A stretch of DNA of 64,000 nucleotides from Cryptomeria japonica (taxonomy: Eukaryota; Streptophyta; Pinopsida; Cupressales; Cupressaceae), in the NCBI RefSeq assembly GCF_030272615.1, contig NC_081406.1, positions 186,820,270 through 186,884,269 on the forward strand, written 5' to 3'. The stretch's first letter is position 1; each line of letters starts with the position of its first letter. Shown piece by piece: positions 55,553 to 64,000 of this stretch. A program made the translations under genes and the position numbers. The notes under the pieces are model-generated. The model was not told where the DNA came from. It made no database searches and saw nothing but the letters and a program-made list of their open reading frames with translations.

Positions 55553-56340
55553 TGTTGGAAAATGCACACTCCAATGAGAAATTGTAGGTGATTGAAGGCA
55601 TTGTCATTGATGGTAACCTTGTAATCATGTGATCCTGGCAGACACCAGCACAAGAAGACTCTACACCGACATACAGGACACCGACATTGAAAGGAAGAAT
55701 ACCAACACCTTGGCCGACAACAATTTTGTATTAATGTATTTTGTAATTAATTGTAAAATCTTTTTGTAAGCCGACATGGAGGATTGTAATATGACTTATA
55801 TATGTATGAGATCATTGTAAATCATTTAATAAGGATATGATGTGAAATATAAATAGAAGGTAGTAGACCTAATATGCAAATTATTGGTTAAGGGTTTATG
55901 TATGTAGCAGAGCTTAAACCGGTACTGAATCTGGCATAGAAGATGCTAATCTGAAGTAGTATAAGACATTGGATTTGAATAATCCATTTTTGTAAGTCAG
56001 TGTGACTTCTTTTGTATTTGAGCAGTGAGCTCTAGGCCTTGGCCTTCCTGCATGTGCAGGCCTCTATTGTAAGCAGTAATATTCTCTTATTGGCTAGTAA
56101 GAAAATATTGTGGGTCACAAATCTCACCGAGGTTTTTCCCACACTGGGTTTCCTTGTTAAAATATTGTGTTATGGTGTGCTTTTCATGTTGTGGTTGTTA
56201 TTCTTATTTACTATATTATTTTTGGTTTACCAGTACACATTTTTAATATGCTTTTCATGTTATAAGTCAAGAAAATTATTATACTGATTAGATACTGATT
56301 CACCCCCCCCTCCCTCTCAGTATCTTTGGGAATCCTAACA
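55553..56340 (+). repeat. 5' LTR of non-autonomous element
   Basis: It starts TGTTGGAAAATGC and ends AATCCTAACA (788 bases). TATAAATAG at 55848-55856 is a good TATA box. The GGTTTTTCCCACACTGGG-like core and the C-run before TCTCAG, in reverse sense to the minus-strand copia LTRs, are shared LTR features. An 82-codon frame inside is not a gene. Confidence 0.93.
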
Positions 56341-56354
56341 ATTGGTATCAAAGC
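56341..56354 (+). other. Primer-binding site, non-autonomous element
   Basis: ATTGGTATCAAAGC follows the LTR directly and matches the initiator-methionine tRNA site TGGTATCAGAGC except for one base. Confidence 0.88.
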
Positions 56355-56411
56355 TTGGTCCTCTATTTTCAAAAGCCTAACAACTTGAGGAAGATCTTGT
56401 CACCGATAAAG

Positions 56412-57416
56412 ATGGAAAACTTGAGAAAGCAATTGGAAACAACTCTTTCAGACTATGATGTAGAAAAAATAAAGAATATCAAACTTGAGGATGATTTGAA
56501 GGCTACACAGGACATTATTCAAGGACTTCAAGAAAATTTCACTATTGTAAGAAACAAGAGAAGAGGACTTTGTGAAAAGATGCAGAATGATGAAGAAGAA
56601 AATGAAACTCTTAATGATATGGTGAACAAGCTAAGACAAGAAAACACTACAATCAAGAATGAGATGCAAGATATGACTATGAGATTTTGTAAAGAAAATG
56701 AAAATCGGAAGAAGAATGAAGAAGAATTGGTTAGAAGACTCAATGATGCTGAAAATGAAAACACAAGACTCAGTCATGAAAATGATATGTTGAAGACAGA
56801 TCTAATGCATACACAAAATGATAGAACTGAACTCATGAGACATAAAGAAATGTTGGAGAATGAACTGACAGCTGCAAATCAACACAAGGAGATATTCAAG
56901 AAAAGTTCAGAAGAACTTGGCGACATGTTGAAGAATCAGAAACCTAATGGTGATACAAATGGCCTTGGCTTTGAAGTTGGTGAAAGATCTGGTACTGCAA
57001 ACAATCATGATCATAGTAAACCGATAAGACAACCTAATGCTTACAAATTCAATGGGAAATGCTTTAATTGTAACAAGTATGGTCATAGAGAAAATCAGTG
57101 TAGATCTAGGAACTATCAGAACACTAATACACCCACCGGTCAATGTTCTAAATGCAACAAAGTTGGTCATAATTAAGAAAGCTGCAGAATGAATGTAGGA
57201 TGTTATGTTTGTGGAAGATTTGGACACCTATCTAATCAATGTAGAACACATATCGACATAGGATATGGGAAAGCTATTCAGAAAAACAATGTAACTTGTT
57301 ATGCTTGTAACAAAATTGGACATATTGCAAAATTTTGTAGAAGCAAGTCCCCACCGACAAATAACAAAGGTCCTAGATTTAAAGGTAAAGAAAAGGTTGA
57401 AGAGGTAAAGAAATAA
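56412..57416 (+). pseudogene. Gag-like coiled-coil protein, four zinc knuckles
   Basis: The likely start is ATG 56412 (MENLRKQLETTLSDYDVEKI). The first 200 residues are almost all Lys/Glu/Asn/Leu/Met with heptad spacing, predicting a long coiled coil. Then come four CCHC knuckles: CFNCNKYGHRENQC, CSKCNKVGHN (cut by a stop), CYVCGRFGHLSNQC and CYACNKIGHIAKFC. An in-frame TAA at 57174-57176 splits knuckle 2; the frame is otherwise continuous to 57416. The knuckles imply nucleic-acid binding as in Gag nucleocapsid. I do not see the usual copia Gag core, so capsid function is inferred from position and knuckles. Confidence 0.85.
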
Positions 57417-57828
57417 TTCTCAAAACAATGGATCAGAAAGTCAGATCAGAATGTTGATGGGAATACTCCTCCACCGACAGAATAGAGTATCACTCCACCG
57501 GCAGGAGACTCTTCATCTAACTGAAGGAAAATCCTTTAGGGGTTTAGCAACATATTGAAAAACATGCTATAATACCCTTGGTTGATGGTAAGAAGTCAAA
57601 TTACTTCTATACCGGGATATGAGTTAAGTTGTGACTTAAACCGACAAGCATTAAATGTGCTAGTTGGATAAAATAACATTATAAAGCAAGTGTTTTGGCT
57701 CCTTTTTCATTCACCGAGCATTCAAATCTTCAAGGACGTGAAATTCCTGAGTGAAGGCATCCTTAGCGAAGAAGTGAAGCAGTTCATCCAAGCATTCATC
57801 CTAAAGGCATATTGAGGTATTTATAATC
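57417..57828 (+). other. Spacer between gag-like gene and second ORF
   Basis: In the gag frame the sequence continues after the TAA as a Pro/Ser-rich tail (NVDGNTPPPTE) with further stops. Near 57560-57620 another frame reads HAIIPLVDGKKSNYFYTGI, possibly a leftover of a removed pol region. The 3' part looks non-coding and contains TTCACCGAGCATTC before the next ATG. Confidence 0.45.
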
Positions 57829-60800
57829 ATGGCATCCTCATCCACTCTTGAATTTATTGCAAACCCTACTGTGATTGAAGTAATCAAGCACCCTAGACCT
57901 GTATTCAAGCATGTTCTCAAAATTGCAAAGAAAGAAGATACCATAGGTGCATTTTCTCAAATTCCTAAGGGAGTAGTATATGCTGAAGACCCTAGGTAAT
58001 ACATACATTGTCATATAGAGGAATTAGGTGATGATATGATCAAAAATATGTATAGAACTGTGATTTGTGATGAATCTGGAAATATCAAGCCGGAACATAA
58101 GATAGTGGAAACCCTAGGTTTTACTGAAATCCTTAGTATCCTTGATTTTCCCAAGGATATCGTAAGGATTGTGCTAAGTAGAGTTCATGGTGAATTCTTC
58201 TAGTTGGATTCCATTCATAAGATCACCAAGGAAGCCGTTAAGGAAATAACAGGGTTACCTTCCATCGGTACTAGACCTAACAGAACCAAAAGAGTTTCAA
58301 ATGACATAGTGATAGATCTAACCAGTGTTACTTTTGACAAAAGGTTTCTAAGGGTAAATTATGTGAATGACATAAATGTCATATTTATCAGTATGATCTT
58401 AGGCTACAAATCTACACATGCAAATAGGTTAAACTCAGTGTCAAGCCTATGTATCAAAAGTGCATATGACATGGTTAACAATAATGCTAGAATAGATGTG
58501 TGTGAATGACTCAAAGATGAATTGATAGACAATCTAGGGAAAATAAAGGGAGATAAGAAAGGAACCTTTAGGTTTGGAAATTTACTTGTATGTTTAATGT
58601 TGTAGATTACAAAACAGGTACCCGGTATTGGTTTAAGAGATTTTGGCTTTGATATACCGGTAGGAAAGTAACTATTGGATCTATTGAACAACATGGGAGA
58701 TGACAGAGAGAAAAACTTAAATGAATATTTTCAAGCATTGAAGGCACGAATGAAAACTAGAATAAGACTGTCACAAGGTATTGTAGATAAATATTAGAAG
58801 GAAATTTGCTTTGTAATCAAGAAATATGAAATCTGGATGGAGGCAGTTGTCCCTAGAACTATCTGGGTAACTGAAATGGGCTATGAAACAGAAGACAACA
58901 TTATAGAAACTTATGCAAAAGCCCTCCTTGAAGCACCAAAGGAACCCACTGAGAAGGTCTTTGGAAGTGGAGAAACAATTGAAAATGGAATTTAGTCTAG
59001 GAAAAGGGTAAAGAAAGTTGAAGCAATAGTGAGGAAAGGAACCCGATAGGCAAAAGCAATTAAGGAAGATGTACTGAAACAAACTGGTATAAAAGAAAGT
59101 GAGTTGGAAGGACTTCAACTGGAAGCTCATCTTTCACCAGTTGGAACTTCCTCTGAGAGTGATATACCGACGATATTTAAAAGGGTAGAAAGGAAAAGAA
59201 AACCCGCACCGACACCCTCACCTACACCCAAGAGAACTAGAAAAAAACAATAGGCAGTGAGGCCTCCAGTGAAAAAGATGACTCCTAAGAAGAAGAAGGT
59301 AAAACAAGAGATTGCTCCACTAGATAAACTCTTAAGTGAAATAAATGAAGATGGAAAGTTGAAAAACATAAAAAAACTATACAATACACTTTCTGCTGAG
59401 GACAAAGAAAGCATAGAGAACAGTGTAATTTTACACTTAGATATATATAAGAAATTTTTGATGCAAATAGTTGATGAAATACCCAATGATCTGTATAGAA
59501 GACTAGAAGCTAGAAGGGTAGCCATTGTTGAGCTGGATAAGAAAATTAAGACCAAAAAACTACTTGCAGTGCATCCAGTAAACTCATCGGATGAGATAGA
59601 CAAACTAATCAGTGAAGCTAATCGGACAATATTTTCAACTACTCACCGGCATGTAGCACTGATGGCAGGTAGAGTGAATGAAGTCTCTGAGGAAACAACA
59701 GATGCATGGGATATATTCTTTGTTGAAAAAGAGAAACAAGAAGAATTACTAAGACCCAAGACTATTAAAGTATATCAAAGGGATAGATATAAGGGAAAAG
59801 GTAAGGTAGGTGGACCTCCAAGCCTTAAAATAACTGATAATGTGGTCCCACCTCCTCCTTCAGATACTCCACCAGCACAAACTACAGACAGTCGACCGGC
59901 CACTGAGAGTATGGAGACTCCACTACAAGATATGAATCCTGAATCTAAAATTTTGTACATTGTAAATATAGATACTCAAGAAGTAAATGTTGTGGTTGAC
60001 AGAGAAACCACTGTGGATAAGAAGGAAGAAGTGACTACTGAGTCACCAGATGCAAATGCTGAGGTTAAGGTAATAGATACTGTAAATATAAACATAGAAA
60101 AACCCACTCAAACAGAGCAATCGATAGAGGATACTACTGGTAAACCATTAGAAGAACCGTTAGATAAAACTAAAAAATAGTTAGGAGAACCGACAATGGA
60201 TAGTACAAAGGTACAAATAGAGAAACTGGAAGTGCACACAAAGGCCACACCTAAGAAACCAATAGTTGAGAGCTCAGAGAAAACTTCTGAGAAACAGATG
60301 GAGAAACCGGAACATGAACAGGTTGAGACACAAGTTTAGACAGAAACAGTGCCACCGGCTAAAATTGAAAAGCCCAAATCTTTACTTATAGAAATGCAAA
60401 CACAAAATGACCTACCAGAGGTCGAATCAAGCAAGGTGATTACTACAACAGGTAGCATGGATATTGTGAGAACAGTTGGACAAACATCTGGTACTTCTAT
60501 AGAAGAATTCTGACCTACAAATGTAACAGAGGTCTTATTGGATTCGATAAAGAAGATCACAAAGTGCAATGCTAAAGCCTATAAAGCTATTGATGACACA
60601 ATTCCCATTCTTAAATTGATAGCACCAAAGTGCATTGTAGATAATAAGGATTCTTTAGGTCAACTAGACACATTGTCTAAGTTCATCACCGACAACATTT
60701 TGACTATTGATCAAATAAATGAGGACACATTTAAGAAGAGAATGATTAAGGAAAAAGAGAAATTCTTTGAGGAAATTGTAAAGAAGAACAAGGATAAAAT

Positions 60801-61206
60801 GGATACCTTATTACCGGAACTTGGAGAGATAATTTTTGATTTCAAGAAATTGTATAGAGACACTTGTAAAACAAATATTCTAACAGAAGATCTAGACAAA
60901 GAAATCAACAAAGCACAAGATGAGATTAACAATATTGCTGACAATCTGATAGGCACATCAGATTCATTTTTGGAGATAGAAAAGAAGATTGCAGATCTTG
61001 AAGAGAAAATTGAGAAGTTCGAAAAAGATAAAGAGAAAATAAAGGATAAGGCAAAGAGCTTAAAATGTCAACTTGGTCCTAAACTAGATTACCTCATTTC
61101 TTTGAGAAAAGAAATATCTGAGGCTCTAGTTCCCAGACTCAAGACACCGGAAGAGAAAATGCACATACTCACCGGTACAATTCAGAGAACACAAGAGGCA
61201 TTATAG
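57829..61206 (+). pseudogene. Unknown 1,125-codon ORF replacing pol
   Basis: From ATG 57829 to TAG 61204-61206 one frame runs 1,125 codons with no frameshift and 12 internal stops (TAA 57997, 58669; TAG 58201, 58603, 58795, 58993, 59047, 59251, 60178, 60337; TGA 58507, 60511). Residues 1-330 look globular (HKITKEAVKEITGLPSIG, then FDKRFLRVNYVNDINVIFIS). Residues 450-490 are very basic (KRTRKK, TPKKKKVKQE). Residues 640-890 are Pro/Thr/Glu-rich. Residues 900-1125 are helical with a coiled coil near 1046-1076. None of the motifs of protease, integrase, RT or RNase H appear. The N-terminal style recalls uncharacterised plant transposon accessory proteins, but I cannot name a family. Function is unknown. 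Confidence 0.85.
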
Positions 61207-61325
61207 GACAACAAAAGATTCAGCAATAGTTTAAATTTGATTTTGACAAATATTTTTCAAATTGTAACCCACTGGTTACAAGAATCTAGGCAGGACTCCA
61301 CTGACAGTGAATGACAACTTTTGTC

Positions 61326-61344
61326 ATTGATGTCAAAGGGGGAG
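61326..61344 (+). other. Upstream polypurine tract
   Basis: ATTGATGTCAAAGGGGGAG is identical to the minus-strand 19-mer at 4868-4886 in the copia element and lies about 150 bases before the LTR, as there. Confidence 0.75.
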
Positions 61345-61473
61345 TAGTGAGATGAGAAAAATGATCAGAACAGGACATCATCATCTTAGGGGGAGAAGCA
61401 CACATTTTGGGCACACATTTTGGTAAGATAATTTTGGCAAACCATTTTTGGATTTTTCTCACGAGTGTTGTCA

Positions 61474-61493
61474 TCAATGCCAAAGGGGGAGAT
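61474..61493 (+). other. LTR-adjacent polypurine tract
   Basis: TCAATGCCAAAGGGGGAGAT ends directly before the TGTTGGC start of the 3' LTR. It is identical to the tract at 4727-4746 (minus strand). Confidence 0.88.
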
Positions 61494-62276
61494 TGTTGGC
61501 AAATGCACACTCCATGAGAAATTGTAGGTGATTGAAGGTATTGTCATTGATGGAAACCTTGCAATCATGTGATACTGGCAGGCACTGACACATGTAGACT
61601 CTACACCAGCATATAGGACACCGACACCGAAAGGAAGAATACTGACACCTTGGCCGACAATAATTTTGTATTAATGTATTTTGTAATTAATTGTAAAATT
61701 TTTTTGTAAGCCGACATGGTGGATTGTAATATGACTCATATATGTATGAGATCATTGTAAATCATTTAATAAGGATATGATGTGAAATATAAATAGAAGG
61801 TAGCAGACCTAATATGCGAATTATTGGTTAAGGGTTTATGTATGTAGTAGAGCTTAAACCAGTATTGAATCTGGCATAGCAGATGCTAATCTGAAGTAGT
61901 ACAAGACATTGGATTTGAATAATCCATTTCTGTAAGTCAGTGTGACTTCTTTTGTATCTGAGCAGTGAGCTCTAGGAACTTGGCCTTCCTGCATGTGCAG
62001 GCCCCTATTGTAAGCAGTAATATTCTCTTATTGGCCAGTAAGTGAATATTGTGGGTCACAAATCCCACTGAGGTTTTTCCCACACTAGGTTTCCTCATTA
62101 AAATATTGTGTTATGGTATGCTTTTCATGTTGTGGTTGTTATTCTTATTTACTGCATTATTTCTGGTTTACCGGTACACCTTTTTAATATTCTTTTCATG
62201 TTATAAGTCAAGAAAATAATTATACCGGTAAGATAGTGATTCACCCCTCCTCTCAGTATCTTTGGGAATCCTAACA
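61494..62276 (+). repeat. 3' LTR of non-autonomous element
   Basis: It starts TGTTGGCAAATGC and ends AATCCTAACA (783 bases), aligning end to end with 55553-56340. The TATA box TATAAATAG is retained near 61788. Differences are mostly transitions. Confidence 0.93.
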
Positions 62277-62281
62277 ATTAA

Positions 62282-62571
62282 AAGGGGTCATATGGTATGC
62301 TAAGGGATCATGTGGTGTCCTAAGGGGTCATGTGGTGTCGTTAGGGGTCCTATGGGGTCCTAAGGAGCCACACATATGTTAGAACACCATATGATCCCTT
62401 AGGAAAACATATGACCCATTAGGACATCACATTGTCCCAAGGGATCATATGAAAGAGGCCACACATGTGTCAGAACACCATATGAACCCTTAGGGCACCA
62501 TATGGACATCATATGGTCCTAAGAGATCATATTGTGTCGTGAGGAGTCATATGGTGTCCTAAGGGGTCATA
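62282..62571. repeat. 20-bp satellite array, copy 2 (right part)
   Basis: It resumes AAGGGGTCATATGGTATGC and matches copy 1 from about 3024 to 3331, ending at the copia LTR with the same ATATGGTGC junction. Confidence 0.93.
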
Positions 62572-64000
62572 TGGTGCGATCAACTACTAAGAGGGCGGGG
62601 GGTGTGAATCAGTAGATAGAAAAAATATTACAAACATCACCAACCTCAAAATCAATCTCTCAAAGTAAACTTAGAACTATCAATGAATATCACTGTCAAG
62701 ATAAAAACCCTCAAGATAAACCGGTTGACTGTTACAACAAACTAGTAGTAAACAACTTCAAAATCATAAACATCCAAATGCTTTTACTAACATAAGTAAA
62801 ACTTCATTTCACAATACATCCAGTTATCAAGAATTATCATAGTGGATTAAGTAGTTAAGCAAATCAACCATAAGAACATAACCACAAAAACATTCACCAC
62901 TTGACACAATATTTTTGACGTGCAAACCCAAATGGGAAAAACTCACAAGATAACTATCTGAAGTTCACCCTATTAGGAGTCTAGCCTGTTAAAGCTTTAC
63001 AAAAGTCCTATTAAGAACAAATCCTATTACGGACCACCCAATTAAGGGATTGGCTAAAATGCCTTGTTAGAAGCAATACCCTGTAAGAAGTAACCTTGAT
63101 AGAGGATTTGAAATCCAAGCTAAAGGATCAACTTGTTAGAGGATTTGAATAGCACCAAGCTTGTTAGAGCTTACCCGGTTAGGGGATTTCAATCTACTGT
63201 AGTTGTTAGAAAACAATAGGAGTTTGCTGATCTATTTGAATATCACTACACTTGCTTGTTTAGATCCTTTTTATGCTCCTATATGCCTTTACTCAAACCA
63301 CAGATACATTATCTAGTTTGGCAACCACACACTCAACTTAAAACTTTGCCAACTCTGAAATGAAACAACTCATCAACCTTATAAACAAATCAATTAGGTC
63401 AGTAACACAACAAAAACCTAATTCTCTCATAGAGATTACAAACAAGTCGGTTCAAGTATGGTCATTGGATTACATAGCAATCTCTACACATCAATCAAGA
63501 AAGTCTCAACCGCTCCTTGATCACCGCTTCATCGAACTCAATAACTCACCACATGATTTGCATTACATGCAATATACTTTTCTCATTCCGTAGATAAAAA
63601 CCATTTCATCAACGCGCCAAAATCACTTTGAAACTCTCTTCATACAATAATGATACGTGTCATGATCATTACCGCTCATCATCAGATCATAAACCAATAT
63701 AACCAATTCACCAAACTTAATTGGTTAGGGTTTATCAAATCAACAGGTAGGGTTTACCAGTTCAACTCTCCAATACATAGCAATATCGGTTCACTCCACA
63801 AATTCTTCCTATCAGTTATAGTTTCCTTGACTAGCTCTTCCTATGGGTTACAAAGCATGATTACAACAATATCAACAATATCATTACTGTTTATTGACAT
63901 CAACGACAACATAATATATCATTAATGCAATTTTCATACAAATGCCAACAATCTCCCCCTTTGCAATTGATGGCAATACAAATATCAATACCATTGATTG
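62572..64000 (-). mobile_element. copia element, second copy, window-truncated
   Basis: The 3' LTR is 62572-63950, ending ATGCCAACA. The polypurine tract (with AT-rich changes, CTCCCCCTTTGCAATTGATG) and the first bases of the interior follow to the window end. It is collinear with 3332-4780, with about 5-6 percent differences in the first 300 bases. The coding part lies beyond the window. A 77-codon and a 91-codon frame inside are not genes. Confidence 0.92.

Larger units (their letters stand above)
55553..62276 (+). mobile_element. Non-autonomous LTR retrotransposon without pol
   Basis: This 6,724-base element has LTRs at 55553-56340 and 61494-62276. A primer site sits at 56341, polypurine tracts before the 3' LTR, and target duplications GTTAA and ATTAA (one mismatch). 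Its interior encodes a Gag-like protein and a second, unknown, 1,125-codon frame. No protease, integrase, RT or RNase H motif is present anywhere in it. Polypurine tracts and the LTR edge match the copia element at 3332-10490, which suggests that copia-type enzymes moved it. By eye the LTRs differ by roughly 5 percent. Confidence 0.92.

Noticed and set aside
56039-56287. 82-codon frame in the 5' LTR
   Set aside because: Lies across LTR core motifs shared with unrelated LTRs; hydrophobic composition from T-rich DNA.
59127-59603. 158-codon minus-strand frame within the second ORF
   Set aside because: Shadow of the plus-strand frame; composition is the complement of Lys/Glu-rich codons.
57829-61206. 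Stop-codon readthrough or TAG recoding as an explanation for the open 1,125-codon frame
   Set aside because: TGA and TAA stops also occur and the stops sit at unrelated places; decay by point mutation is simpler.

Overview
The window looks like nuclear DNA of a large-genome seed plant, most likely a conifer. It is AT-rich, saturated with decayed LTR retrotransposons and LINEs, and carries one gene that still looks intact: an eight-exon polygalacturonase (32100-34962). By recall its translation is closest to the conifer pollen polygalacturonase family that includes Cry j 2. Cupressales is therefore a reasonable guess but is not proven.

Layout. 1-3331 is a compound satellite block: a purine-rich array that switches strand into a pyrimidine-rich array, followed by a 20-bp CATATG satellite. 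3332-10490 is a minus-strand Ty1/copia element (gag, protease, integrase, RT, RNase H, all broken) with a truncated 5' LTR. 10491-13419 holds gypsy-type LTR and leader remnants. 14.4 kb has a tRNA-derived SINE head. 15.6-19.35 kb is a 5'-truncated minus-strand LINE split by a solo LTR that has a perfect 5-bp target duplication. 19.35-28.7 kb is AT-rich, with microsatellites, a coding-like relic and a LINE ORF1 fragment. 28.7-31.35 kb is a second, plus-strand LINE relic. 31.5-35 kb is the polygalacturonase and its promoter. 35.6-36.84 kb is a copia 3' fragment. 38.8-49.55 kb is a minus-strand Ty3/gypsy element of Tat/Ogre-like layout (gag, PR, RT, RNase H, second RNase H, INT) with a 2-kb tandem-repeat leader.

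The block at 1-4780 recurs at 51346-64000. In the second copy the satellite is interrupted at 55553-62276 by a 6.7-kb LTR element that has no pol. It encodes a coiled-coil Gag-like protein with four zinc knuckles and, in one unbroken 1,125-codon frame carrying 12 point-mutation stops, a second protein I do not recognise. The first copy of the satellite preserves the empty site. This element shares its polypurine tracts and 3'-LTR edge with the autonomous copia element in the same window, so the two look like a helper and parasite pair. That pair is the most unusual system here.

The retroelement coding regions are inactive as they stand, and many stops fit C-to-T decay. Only the polygalacturonase is predicted to make a functional product: a secreted pectin-cleaving enzyme. 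All identities come from reading motifs by eye; no database search was run.
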